Both the position numbers and the translations under genes were made by a program. From NCBI GenBank assembly GCA_021807065.1, contig JAKAPO010000009.1, positions 1 to 20,118 on the forward strand: 20,118 bases of DNA, written 5' to 3'. Within the stretch, counting starts at the first letter, position 1. Every line of letters begins with the position of its first letter. The DNA comes from a bacterium. Its GTDB lineage: Bacteria; Vulcanimicrobiota; Vulcanimicrobiia; Vulcanimicrobiales; Vulcanimicrobiaceae. A model generated the notes under the pieces. It ran no database searches. It was given only the letters and a program-made list of their open reading frames with translations, and was not told the DNA's origin. This document shows positions 7,986-15,893 of this stretch, one piece after another.

Positions 7986-9132
7986 CCTCGCGATTCGCCA
8001 CGAGCCTTTGCGCCGCGCTAAAGCGAGCACGGCGGCGCCACCGGACACCTGGCTCTTCGCGGCCGTCGGGATTCTTGTCGGGATCGGTCTGGTGATGATC
8101 TACTCGGCATCGAACGTGACGGCGTACGCACAACACCTCGACGGCGCGTACTACGTCAAACGCCAATTCCTGTGGCTGATCGTCGGAGGGGCCGCCGCCT
8201 ACGGCGCCTATCGCATGGACTATCTGCTCTTGCGCCGCTTCGGCCCGTACATTTTTGCCGCTACGCTCCTGGGTTTGCTGCTCGCTTACGTGCCGCACAT
8301 CGGCCTGCGCATCAACGGTGCGCACCGATGGATCGGCGTCGGCCCGCTCTCGCTTCAACCCTCCGAGTTTGCGAAGCTCGGACTCGTCGTCTTCTTCGCG
8401 GCCTGGCTTTCCGGCCGCGAACCGCGCATCGACGTTACCAAGTTTGCCGGGGGTCTCATACCAGCGTGCATTCCGCTGGCGCTCGCGACGATGCTCGTCT
8501 TTGCCGAACCCGACGTAGGAACGGCCAGCCTGATCGCGATGACCGGACTCGTCATGCTCTTCGCGGGCGGCGCACGCATCGTGCACATGGCCGTTGCGAG
8601 CCTCGCTGTTCTCCCCGCCGCGGTGCTGGAAATCATGCACAATCCTGCCTCGCGCGCGCGCATCTTTGCCTTCATCAATCCGTGGCGCGATCCGCAGAAT
8701 ACCGGTTTTCACATCATTCAGTCGCTCTACGCGCTCGGATCCGGAGGGTTGACCGGTGTCGGGTTAGGGGCATCGAGCGAAAAGTTCTACTACCTTCCCG
8801 AGCAGTACACAGATTTCATCTTCTCCGTACTCGGCGAAGAACTGGGACTGATCGGCGCGCTCGCCGTCGTCGCGTTGTTCCTGCTCTTGGCGTTTCGCGC
8901 CGTACGCATCGCACTTGCGGCGCGCGAGCCGTTCGGATTCCTGCTCGCCGTCGGTTGCGCCGGGATGATCGTCCTGCAAGCGTTCGTCAACATCGGCGTC
9001 GTCACGTCGTCATGGCCGGTCACCGGCGTTCCGCTGCCGTTCATCTCCTTTGGCGGAAGTTCGCTCGTCGTCGACCTCGTTGCCGTCGCGCTCATCCTCA
9101 ACGTCGGACGCCACTCTCGCGCTGCACGCTGA
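7975..9132 (+). CDS. ftsW: Septal peptidoglycan glycosyltransferase FtsW (SEDS family)
   Basis: Polymerises lipid II at the septum together with FtsI. 385 residues with about ten membrane helices after a short basic N-terminus. SEDS motifs seen are SLQPSEFAKL (126-135), FAEPDVGTA (176-184), FINPWRDPQNTGFHIIQS (233-250), LPEQYTDFIFSVLGEELG (274-291; Asp280 is presumably the catalytic aspartate) and WPVTGVPLPFISFGGSS (347-363). FtsW and the elongasome RodA are homologous; the dcw position and the PVTGVPLPFISFGGSS ending favour FtsW. The ATG at 7975 overlaps the murD stop by 11 nt. A longer open frame upstream lies wholly inside murD and is not needed. Confidence 0.95.
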   Translation: MRSSLAIRHEPLRRAKASTAAPPDTWLFAAVGILVGIGLVMIYSASNVTAYAQHLDGAYYVKRQFLWLIVGGAAAYGAYRMDYLLLRRFGPYIFAATLLGLLLAYVPHIGLRINGAHRWIGVGPLSLQPSEFAKLGLVVFFAAWLSGREPRIDVTKFAGGLIPACIPLALATMLVFAEPDVGTASLIAMTGLVMLFAGGARIVHMAVASLAVLPAAVLEIMHNPASRARIFAFINPWRDPQNTGFHIIQSLYALGSGGLTGVGLGASSEKFYYLPEQYTDFIFSVLGEELGLIGALAVVALFLLLAFRAVRIALAAREPFGFLLAVGCAGMIVLQAFVNIGVVTSSWPVTGVPLPFISFGGSSLVVDLVAVALILNVGRHSRAAR

Positions 9133-9147
9133 CTTGTTGGCGGGCCA

Positions 9148-10212
9148 ATGAGAGTATTGTTCGCGGCGGGCGGAACCGGCGGGCATCTCTATCCGGCCTT
9201 TGCAATTGCACGGCGGCTGCGCGACCGCGGTGACGACGTCGCCTTCGTCGGCACGCGCGAGCGGCTCGAGTCGCGGCTCGTGCCGGCGGAGGGCTATCCA
9301 CTCTTTACGATCAGCGCGCATCCGCTTGCTCGGCGCGCTTCGCTCGACGTGCTTCGCACGCTCGCGCGGAATGCGGCAGGCGTCGTACAGAGCTTGCGTC
9401 TGTTGGCTCGCATTCGGCCGGACATGCTCGTCGCGACGGGCGGATACGTCTGCGTTCCGGTCGTGCTTGCAGCGCGCATACGTCGCGCGTTGCTGCGCGC
9501 GCGCGTGCCGATTGCATTGCTCGAACCCAACGCCGTGCCCGGTGTCGCAAGCCGATTTCTCTCCAAGCGCATCGACGAGATTTGGGATGCAAAGAGCACC
9601 GGTGTGCCGGTGCGCTCCTCGTTATTGCACTTGCCACGGAGAGATGAAGCGAGTGGACGTCTCGGGTTGGACCCGGCGAAGAAGACGCTGCTCGTTTTCG
9701 GCGGGAGTCAAGGTGCGCAGGCGATTAACGACGCAGTTGCGGCTTTAGTGGAAAGCGGCGGCGTTCCAGAGGGTTGGCAGCTGCTGCACGTGAGCGGGGA
9801 ACGCGATTACGAGCGCGTCCGCAATGCGAGCGCGGGGCGATGGAAGGTGCGACCGTATCTCGACGACCCGGCCGATGCGTACGCCGCCTCCGATCTGGCT
9901 TTGGCGAGAGCCGGCGCCTCGACGCTTGCCGAGCTTGAGGCGCTAGGGCTACCGGCAATCTTGGTGCCATATCCGCACCACGCCGACGCACACCAGCGAG
10001 CCAATGCGCAAGCGGTCGCAACGCGTGGCGCGGCCGTCATCGTGGACGACGCGGCGGTTTCCCAGCGCTTGGGGTCGATCCTGAAGGAGGTCTGCGACCC
10101 CCAGCGCCTGGCCGCTATGGGCGCGAGCGCTCGCGGCGCACGACGTGACGCCGCTGCCGAGATCGTCGCGCGGATTGACGCCTTGGTTGCACGAAGAGAG
10201 GGGCCTTCGTGA
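9148..10212 (+). CDS. murG: UDP-GlcNAc:lipid I GlcNAc transferase MurG
   Basis: Peripheral membrane GT-B glycosyltransferase that converts lipid I to lipid II on the inner face. 354 residues, normal length. The N-terminal acceptor motif is AAGGTGGHLYP (6-16). The second glycine loop is GGSQGAQAIN (185-194). The donor-binding motif is RAGASTLAELEALGLPAILVP, followed by ADAHQRANA. It starts at ATG 9148, 15 nt after ftsW, one of the few true gaps in the cluster, with only a weak GGCGGG upstream. The stop overlaps murC as GTGA. Confidence 0.97.
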   Translation: MRVLFAAGGTGGHLYPAFAIARRLRDRGDDVAFVGTRERLESRLVPAEGYPLFTISAHPLARRASLDVLRTLARNAAGVVQSLRLLARIRPDMLVATGGYVCVPVVLAARIRRALLRARVPIALLEPNAVPGVASRFLSKRIDEIWDAKSTGVPVRSSLLHLPRRDEASGRLGLDPAKKTLLVFGGSQGAQAINDAVAALVESGGVPEGWQLLHVSGERDYERVRNASAGRWKVRPYLDDPADAYAASDLALARAGASTLAELEALGLPAILVPYPHHADAHQRANAQAVATRGAAVIVDDAAVSQRLGSILKEVCDPQRLAAMGASARGARRDAAAEIVARIDALVARREGPS

Positions 10213-11588
10213 CCACCCATTTCATCGGCATCGGCGGCATCGGTATGAGCGCGCTTGCGCGCCTGTTGCTCGCGCGCGGCGAATGCGTTCGTGGATCGGA
10301 CACGAAGGAGAGCGCGCTGCTCGAACAATTGCGCGACGAGGGCGCCGATGTGTACGTGGGTCACGCACCCGAGAATCTCGACGCCGCCGATCGCGTCGTC
10401 TTCAGTTCGGCAATCGACCAGACGAGTAATGCGGAATACCTTGAGGCGCGTCGCCGCGGCATTCCGTCGCTCCATCGCGGCGAACTGCTCGCGCAGCTGA
10501 TCGGAAGCGCGCACGGCATAGCGATTTCGGGCACGCACGGGAAAACGACGACGACGGCGATGGTGCATGCGGTGCTACGCAGCGGCGGTATCGACGCAAC
10601 GCTCGCGCTCGGGGGCATCGATCGGGCGCTCGGAAGCAACGCGCACGCCGGGCGCGACGCGTGGTTCGTGACTGAGGCCGACGAATCCGACGGCTCATTC
10701 GTTCTCATCGAACCCAAGGTCGCCGTCGTCACCAACATCGAAAACGACCATCTCGCCAGCGACGACGAACTTCCGCGGCTCGTCGATGCTTTTGCTTCGT
10801 TCGTGGCGCGGGTTCCGGAGGACGGCCTAGCGGTGATCGGCGCCGACGACGCTCGTGCGTCATCGTTGCTCGAGCGCGAGCACCGTGCCCCGACCGTCAC
10901 GTTCGGTTTGCGCGAGGGCGCCGGCGTGCGCGCAGGCAACGTGCGGGCGCACGGGCTTGGCACGACGTTCGACGCTATCGCCGGCGGCGTCTGCTTGGGA
11001 GGCGTCGAGCTGGGCGTACCCGGGACGATGAATGTGCGCAACGCGCTCGTGGCCGTCGCCGTCGGCCGAGGACTGGGACTTCCGTTCGCGCACATTGCCG
11101 ACGGCTTGCGAGCGTTTCAGGGCGTGCAGCGGCGGTTCGACGTGCTCTGTCGCAGCGGGCGCATGATCGTCGTCGACGACTACGCTCACCATCCGACCGC
11201 GATACGTGAGACGATTGCGACCGCACGAGCCTATCATCGCGGGCCACTCGTCGTTGCGTTTCAACCCCACCGTTTCACGCGCACAGCCTATCTCGCACGC
11301 GATTTTGCGCAAGCGCTGAGCGGCGCCGACCGCGTCTATCTCGCGCCTGTCTACGCGGCTTCGGAGCCGCCGCTGCCCGGCGTCAGCTCGGCGTCGATCG
11401 GCGAGCCGCTCGCGGCACTGGGCGCCGACGTAACGTGCGTCGCGCGCGTCGAAGAGCTGGAGACGCGGCTTTCATCCGATGCTCCGCCAGGATCGCTGGT
11501 CCTCATGCTGGGTGCCGGCGACATCACTGAGGTGGCAGCGCGCTTGGCCCGTCGCGTACGGCCTCAGACGGCGCGAAGCATCGCGTGA
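10209..11588 (+). CDS. murC: UDP-N-acetylmuramate:L-alanine ligase MurC
   Basis: Adds L-alanine, the first stem-peptide residue, to UDP-MurNAc. 459 residues. It begins with the nucleotide-fold motif HFIGIGGIGMSALA (4-17). The ATP P-loop is GTHGKTTTT at 108-116. TEADESDGSF and NIENDHL are the typical central motifs; the C-terminal domain has VVDDYAHHPTAI and FQPHRFTRT, which separate MurC from the other Mur ligases. The start is GTG 10209 within a GTGA overlap with murG, and the stop overlaps the probable murB start in the same manner. Confidence 0.97.
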   Translation: MTTHFIGIGGIGMSALARLLLARGECVRGSDTKESALLEQLRDEGADVYVGHAPENLDAADRVVFSSAIDQTSNAEYLEARRRGIPSLHRGELLAQLIGSAHGIAISGTHGKTTTTAMVHAVLRSGGIDATLALGGIDRALGSNAHAGRDAWFVTEADESDGSFVLIEPKVAVVTNIENDHLASDDELPRLVDAFASFVARVPEDGLAVIGADDARASSLLEREHRAPTVTFGLREGAGVRAGNVRAHGLGTTFDAIAGGVCLGGVELGVPGTMNVRNALVAVAVGRGLGLPFAHIADGLRAFQGVQRRFDVLCRSGRMIVVDDYAHHPTAIRETIATARAYHRGPLVVAFQPHRFTRTAYLARDFAQALSGADRVYLAPVYAASEPPLPGVSSASIGEPLAALGADVTCVARVEELETRLSSDAPPGSLVLMLGAGDITEVAARLARRVRPQTARSIA

Positions 11589-12538
11589 GCATGACAACGG
11601 CCGAGGCGCTCCAGAGCCTCCTAAGCGAAGACGATCGCGTAGCGTTGGTGGCGATCGCTGGAGAACGCGTCGCGTTCGACGAGCCGCTCGCGCCGTATAC
11701 GTCGTGGCACATCGGCGGGCCGGCCGATGCGCTGGTCAGCGTCGAAAGCGAGGACGAGCTGGCGCGCCTGATGACGTGGTGCTTGCGGCGGCGCATGCCA
11801 TGGCTCGTGCTCGGGAGCGGCAGCAACGTGCTCGTCGGCGACGGCGGGGTCCGCGTCGTTATCGTGCGCTTGGGTGGGCACTTCGCCGACGTCGACGTAC
11901 GCGTTGAGGATCGCGAAGTCATTGCCGAGGCCGGCGCCTCGGCTGGTATGGCTGCGCTCACCGCGCGATGCGCTTCGGCCGGCGCGGTCTCGATCGGCTC
12001 GCTTGCGGGGATTCCGGGAACGGTCGGCGGATCGCTGCGCATGAACGCCGGAACCGACCGCGAAATCGGCGACTTCGTGCGTCAAGTTTGGGTGCAATCG
12101 CCGAGCAAACCGCAGCCGCATGCGGTGAGCCTTCAGTACTACTATCGCCATACGACGCTTGCGCGGGACGCTGTCGTCTCGCGTGTTACGCTCGCCTTCA
12201 AGCGCGGTGATCCGGCAGCCGTACGCGCCGAAATACAAGAGCGACTCGTGCGGCGCAAGCGGACGCAGCCGGTCGCGCTGCCCAATGCCGGCTCGTGTTT
12301 CCGCAATCCCGACGGCGACAAAGCCGCGCGGCTCATCGAATCCGTCGGCGCGAAAGGCTGGCGCGAGGGAGATGCCGAGGTGTCACCGGTGCATGCCAAT
12401 TTCATCAACAACCTTGGCAGCGCATCGGCGAAGGACGTTACCACGCTTCTCGCGCGCGTGCGTCGCGCGGTTGTGCAGCGATGCGGCGTCGAGCTCCAGT
12501 TGGAAGTGCATCTCGTCGGGGTCTTCGCAGATGTCTAA
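11585..12538 (+). CDS. murB: UDP-N-acetylenolpyruvoylglucosamine reductase MurB
   Basis: FAD-dependent, NADPH-using enzyme that reduces UDP-GlcNAc-enolpyruvate to UDP-MurNAc, the substrate of MurC. 317 residues. FAD-domain motifs are YTSWHIGGPADALV, LGSGSNVLVGDGGVR and GSLAGIPGTVGGSLRMNAG. YYYRHTTL follows. The C-terminal substrate domain has NAGSCFRNP, whose serine is the catalytic proton donor in the family, then LIESVGAKGWREGDAEVSPV and HANFINN. The start is GTG 11585 (GTGA overlap with murC) or ATG 11591 two codons later; the overlap style of the operon favours GTG. The stop lies 8 nt inside ddl. Confidence 0.95.
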   Translation: MSMTTAEALQSLLSEDDRVALVAIAGERVAFDEPLAPYTSWHIGGPADALVSVESEDELARLMTWCLRRRMPWLVLGSGSNVLVGDGGVRVVIVRLGGHFADVDVRVEDREVIAEAGASAGMAALTARCASAGAVSIGSLAGIPGTVGGSLRMNAGTDREIGDFVRQVWVQSPSKPQPHAVSLQYYYRHTTLARDAVVSRVTLAFKRGDPAAVRAEIQERLVRRKRTQPVALPNAGSCFRNPDGDKAARLIESVGAKGWREGDAEVSPVHANFINNLGSASAKDVTTLLARVRRAVVQRCGVELQLEVHLVGVFADV

Positions 12539-13463
12539 GGAGAGAATCGCCGTCGCCATGGGCGGTCCCGGCGCCGAGCGCGAGATCTCGCTCGAATCGG
12601 GAAGGCTCGTGATGCGAGCACTCGGAGCGCTCGGCTACGACGCGCACTCGCTCGACTACGATCGCCGCTTTGTCGATGCGCTACGCGACATCGCACCGGA
12701 CGCGCTCTTCAACGCGCTTCACGGCACCGGCGGCGAAGATGGTGAGATCCAAGGCGTGCTCGAACATCTGCGCGTTCCGTACACCGGCAGCGGCGTCGAA
12801 GCGTGCGCGCTCGCTATGGACAAGCATCTGACGAAGAAACTGATTGCCGCGGAAGGTTTGCCGACGCCGGCGTGGGATCTCTTCGATCTCGCGGGCGGCA
12901 CGCTGCCGCTGCTTCCCGGATCGCTCGATCTGCCGCTCGTCGTCAAGCCGCGCTACGAGGGATCGTCCGTGGCGGTCACGATCGTGCGCACCCACGAGCA
13001 ATGGACGAACGCGGTGCTGAGCGCGTCGAAAACCTACGCGCAAGTGCTCGCGGAGGAGTACGTCGAGGGGCGCGAGCTGACGTGCGGAATTCTCGGTGAC
13101 GAGGCGCTTCCCGTCGTCGAGATCGTCCCGAACATCGACGAGTTCTATTCCTATTCGGCAAAGTACGAGCCAGGCGGAAGCACGCACATCACTCCGGCGC
13201 GCATCGACGGCGACCTCTCCGCACGACTGCAGACGCTGGCGCTCTCTACGCATCGGCTCCTCGGTCTGCGCGATTACTCGCGAGTCGATTTCATCGTGAG
13301 CAGAGAGGGACGGCCCTATATCTTGGAGATCAACGCGCTTCCCGGGTTGACGCCGGTGAGCCTCGTTCCCGATGCGTGCGCGGCGGCCGGAATCGGCTAC
13401 GAAGCGCTCGTCGATCGTCTCGTCGGCTACGCGCTCTCGCGCCGCGTTACCGTTTCGCCGTAG
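12531..13463 (+). CDS. ddl: D-alanine:D-alanine ligase Ddl
   Basis: ATP-grasp enzyme that makes the D-Ala-D-Ala dipeptide for MurF, using D-alanine from the alanine racemase encoded downstream. 310 residues. Motifs: AEREIS (15-20), LHGTGGEDGEIQG (63-75), VPYTGSG, MDKHLTK (96-102), KPRYEGSSV (139-147), EEYVEGRELT, SAKYEPGGS (209-217; the AKY form is typical of D-Ala rather than D-lactate ligases), RVDF (251-254) and EINALPGLTP. ATG 12531 overlaps murB by 8 nt. An upstream extension of the frame lies inside murB and is rejected. This is the last gene of the cluster, and its end overlaps the convergent DUF5069 gene by 17 nt. Confidence 0.96.
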   Translation: MSKERIAVAMGGPGAEREISLESGRLVMRALGALGYDAHSLDYDRRFVDALRDIAPDALFNALHGTGGEDGEIQGVLEHLRVPYTGSGVEACALAMDKHLTKKLIAAEGLPTPAWDLFDLAGGTLPLLPGSLDLPLVVKPRYEGSSVAVTIVRTHEQWTNAVLSASKTYAQVLAEEYVEGRELTCGILGDEALPVVEIVPNIDEFYSYSAKYEPGGSTHITPARIDGDLSARLQTLALSTHRLLGLRDYSRVDFIVSREGRPYILEINALPGLTPVSLVPDACAAAGIGYEALVDRLVGYALSRRVTVSP

Positions 13464-13899
13464 AGGCTCCGGAGAACGACCGCGCGTCGTCGAGAACGAG
13501 CATGTCGAGCAGCGGCATGTCGAGGATTTCGGCGGGTGACTCTTGCGTGATCCAGCCGTACTTTGCCCGGAAGGCTGCGTCGTCGATACGGTCGCGGACA
13601 CGGCGCCCTTCGAGCGATGCGTTGAACTCGTCGTAGCGCGAGGGATCGCTGTGGGTGCGAACCCACTGCACGACTTCGTCGTCGCTCGACCCGCGGGCGA
13701 CGACGTCACGCAGCGCGCTCTCCTCGATGCCGAGTGCAGAGAGCATCCGTGCGGAGAAACCCGGTATCTGGTAGGCGCCGAAATTTCCGCCCGGCAGCGT
13801 TGCGCGCAACTTGTCGATGGTTCGCGCAAGCATGTATAGGCCGCCGAGCGGATCGCGCGGACCGCGGGGCGGATGTTTCGTCAGATCGAGTGGTGCCAC
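13447..13899 (-). CDS. DUF5069 domain protein, function unknown
   Basis: 150 residues. The N-terminus DLTKHPPRGPRDPLGGLYML with the following ARTIDKLRATLPGGNFG is the recognisable signature of DUF5069 proteins. The middle contains an EEVVQWV-like segment (DDEVVQWVRTH). No catalytic motif, signal peptide or membrane segment is evident, so it is probably a small cytoplasmic protein; no function is assigned. The start is a GTG at 13899-13897. It converges on ddl with a 17-nt overlap of coding ends and diverges from hisB, separated by 41 nt that hold a palindrome. It may be expressed from its own short promoter there. Confidence 0.82.
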   Translation of the reverse strand: MAPLDLTKHPPRGPRDPLGGLYMLARTIDKLRATLPGGNFGAYQIPGFSARMLSALGIEESALRDVVARGSSDDEVVQWVRTHSDPSRYDEFNASLEGRRVRDRIDDAAFRAKYGWITQESPAEILDMPLLDMLVLDDARSFSGASTAKR

Positions 13900-13910
13900 G
13901 ATAGTGGATA

Positions 13911-13929
13911 TTCTAGCACGAATCTAGAA
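13911..13929. promoter_or_regulatory. Palindrome TTCTAG-N7-CTAGAA between divergent genes
   Basis: A perfect 6-bp inverted repeat with a 7-bp spacer sits in the 41-bp gap between the DUF5069 gene (-) and hisB (+). Each half contains a -10-like hexamer: TAGAAT on the minus strand (13915-13910) and TAGAAC on the plus strand (13925-13930). Each is only about 10 nt from its start codon, so transcripts would have almost no leader. It may be an operator, overlapping divergent promoters, or chance. Confidence 0.35.
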
Positions 13930-13940
13930 CAAGGTGCACG

Positions 13941-14528
13941 ATGAAAGCCAGCGAGCGGCGCAGCAGCATCACGCGAGCCACGACCGAGACGAAGATCGAG
14001 CTGCAGCTCGATCTCGATGGCGGTCCCATCGAGGTCGCGACCGGCGTGGATTTCTTCGATCACATGCTGCACGCGCTAGCCAAACATGCGGGATTGGGGT
14101 TGCGGCTGCACGCGAGCGGTGACGGCATGGACAATCACCACCTGATCGAGGACGTAGGCATTGCGCTCGGCAAGGCGTTTCACGAGGCACTCGGCGAGAA
14201 ACGCGGCGTCGCGCGCTTCGGTTCCGTCATGGTCCCGCTCGACGACGCGCTGGTTGCCGCGAGCATCGATCTCTCCGGCCGGCCGTATCTCAATTTCCGC
14301 GTCACGTTCTTGCGCGACGATCTCGGTGCGATGCCGACCGAGATGGTCGGCGAGTTCTTTCGCGCGCTGACCGACAACGCGAAGATGACGCTGCATCTCA
14401 TCCAGATGCACGGTCACGTCGCCCACCACGTCTGCGAGGCGGCGTTCAAGGCATTTGCTCGCGCCTTCGCGGCAGCGAAGCTTGCCGCCGGTGACGAGAT
14501 CCCGTCGACGAAAGGCGTTCTCGAATAA
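13941..14528 (+). CDS. hisB: Imidazoleglycerol-phosphate dehydratase HisB (monofunctional)
   Basis: Catalyses the sixth step of histidine synthesis, dehydrating imidazoleglycerol phosphate to imidazoleacetol phosphate with Mn(II). 195 residues: the dehydratase alone, without the histidinol-phosphatase half found in enteric bacteria. Motifs: GVDFFDHMLHALAKHAGL (35-52), the metal-binding DNHHLIED (64-71), DLSGRPYLNF, and HVAHHVCEAAFKAFARA near the C-terminus, ending in STKGVLE. ATG 13941 has AAGGTG at 13931-13936, a short but usable spacing. The TAA stop overlaps the proposed ATA start of hisH. Confidence 0.96.
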   Translation: MKASERRSSITRATTETKIELQLDLDGGPIEVATGVDFFDHMLHALAKHAGLGLRLHASGDGMDNHHLIEDVGIALGKAFHEALGEKRGVARFGSVMVPLDDALVAASIDLSGRPYLNFRVTFLRDDLGAMPTEMVGEFFRALTDNAKMTLHLIQMHGHVAHHVCEAAFKAFARAFAAAKLAAGDEIPSTKGVLE

Positions 14529-15151
14529 TCGCGGTCATCGACTACGGCGGCGGCAACCTTGGCTCGCTGATTGCCGCGCTCGAGCGGCAGGGGGCAGACT
14601 TCATCGTGACCGATCGTCCGACGATCCTGCGAGACTCCGGCGCAGCCGTCTTACCCGGCGACGGCGCCTTCGGCGCGACGATGGACGCGCTGCGCGCACG
14701 CGGCCTCGACGACGCGATCCTTTCATATCTCCGAAGCGGGCGGCCATTTCTCGGCATCTGCGTCGGCATGCAACTGCTGTTCGAACGATCGAGCGAGTTC
14801 GGCGGCAGCGCGGGGTTCGGCGTCTTTTCTGGCGACGTCGAGCGTTTCGCGCGTGCCCCGCGCGTACCGCACATCGGGTGGAATCTGCTCGAGCCCATAC
14901 GGGCGCATCCGTTTCTCGAAGGCCTGGGCAGGAACGAGTATGCCTACTTCCTGCATTCGTATCGCGCACGGGTTGGGCCAAGCACGGTTGCGGCCGCGAC
15001 GCACGGGGAGCGGTTTGCCGCGATCGTCGCGCAGGATAACGTCATGGGAACGCAGTTTCATCCCGAGAAGAGCCGGCAGACCGGATTGCGGCTGCTGGCG
15101 AACTTCATCGCTTTGGCCAGGGGGCCGGAGCGCGACGTGCGAGGCCTGTGA
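14525..15151 (+). CDS. hisH: Imidazole glycerol phosphate synthase glutaminase subunit HisH, probable ATA start
   Basis: Class I glutamine amidotransferase that feeds ammonia to HisF. With the proposed start it has 208 residues, normal for HisH. The N-terminus must include IAVIDYGGGNLGSLIAAL, the family's first beta strand. The nucleophile elbow is GICVGMQ with Cys79, and the other catalytic residues are H179 and E181 in QFHPEKS. This frame has a TGA at 14492-14494 and no ATG, GTG or TTG before GTG 14606, which lies 27 codons too late. The best candidate is ATA 14525-14527, overlapping the hisB stop as ATAA, with AAAGG at 14511-14515. ATC 14528 is the alternative. hisF is not in the window. 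Confidence 0.9.
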   Translation: MIAVIDYGGGNLGSLIAALERQGADFIVTDRPTILRDSGAAVLPGDGAFGATMDALRARGLDDAILSYLRSGRPFLGICVGMQLLFERSSEFGGSAGFGVFSGDVERFARAPRVPHIGWNLLEPIRAHPFLEGLGRNEYAYFLHSYRARVGPSTVAAATHGERFAAIVAQDNVMGTQFHPEKSRQTGLRLLANFIALARGPERDVRGL

Positions 15152-15154
15152 GTA

Positions 15155-15877
15155 ATGGAAGTAATACCGGCGATCGACCTTCACGGCGGTGCGTGCGTGC
15201 GCATGGAGCGCGGCGATCTCGCGACCGCGACCGTCTACGACCGCGACCCCGTTGCGCGTGCCAAGGCATTCGTTGCGGCCGGCGCACGCCGCCTGCACGT
15301 CATCGATCTCGACGGTGCGTTCGGATCGGGCGAAAATCTATGGGCGATCGAGCGCATCTGCGCGGAGGTGCACGTTCCGGTGCAGACCGGCGGAGGCATA
15401 CGGACGGCGGAACAGGCGCAGGCACGGATCGATGTCGGCGCTACGGAAGTCATCATCGGTACGGTCCTCGTCAGTGACGAGCGTCTCGCGCGCAACATCA
15501 TCTGGAGACTCGGTCACCAAGTCATCGCGGGCATCGACGTACGCGGCGATCGCGTCGCAACGCACGGATGGGCTGAAGGAACACCGGTGGCGCGCGACGC
15601 GCTCGCGCAACGCGTCGTGCAGTGGGGCGTGAACCGGGTGATTTTCACCGAAATCTTGCGCGACGGGATGGGACTCGGCTACGACATCGATTCGCTGCAC
15701 GCACTCTCGCAGGCAGCTCCCTCGTTGAAGATCACTGCAAGCGGCGGGGCGCGCAGTCTCGACGATCTCATGGAGCTCAACGCGAAGGCGCCCGACAGCG
15801 TCGATTCCTGCATCGTCGGGAGCGCGCTCTATAAGGGAACGATCGACCTCGCCACCGCGATCAAAGTGCTGGGCTAG
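15155..15877 (+). CDS. hisA: Phosphoribosylformimino-5-aminoimidazole carboxamide ribotide isomerase HisA
   Basis: TIM-barrel isomerase of histidine synthesis that makes PRFAR, the substrate of HisF-HisH. 240 residues. Motifs: IPAIDLHGGACVRMERGD with catalytic Asp8, LHVIDLDGAF (47-56), PVQTGGGIRT (75-84, phosphate binding), GIDVRGDRVATHGW with Asp128 as the second catalytic acid, and ITASGGARSLDDL in the C-terminal half. The ATHGW motif and Asp8 fit HisA rather than the related HisF. ATG 15155 is 3 nt after the hisH stop. It is the third gene of a hisB-hisH-hisA run and converges on alr with a 12-nt gap. Confidence 0.95.
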   Translation: MEVIPAIDLHGGACVRMERGDLATATVYDRDPVARAKAFVAAGARRLHVIDLDGAFGSGENLWAIERICAEVHVPVQTGGGIRTAEQAQARIDVGATEVIIGTVLVSDERLARNIIWRLGHQVIAGIDVRGDRVATHGWAEGTPVARDALAQRVVQWGVNRVIFTEILRDGMGLGYDIDSLHALSQAAPSLKITASGGARSLDDLMELNAKAPDSVDSCIVGSALYKGTIDLATAIKVLG

Positions 15878-15893
15878 GAGCCTAGCAGGCTAG
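15873..15893. repeat. CTAG-rich inverted repeat between convergent hisA and alr
   Basis: GCTAGG-AG-CCTAGC forms a perfect inverted repeat at 15873-15886, giving a 5-bp stem with a 4-nt loop. A third CTAG follows at 15890-15893. It covers both stop codons of the convergent genes. There is no T-run, so it is at best a weak bidirectional terminator. Confidence 0.3.

Noticed and set aside
12159..12530. N-terminal extension of Ddl inside murB
   Set aside because: Low-complexity Arg/Ser frame without ATP-grasp features; MSKERIAVAMGG is the normal Ddl start.
14606..15151. HisH starting at GTG 14606, the first standard start codon
   Set aside because: It would remove the conserved IDYGGGNLGSL strand at the N-terminus, so the longer form with a non-standard start is preferred.
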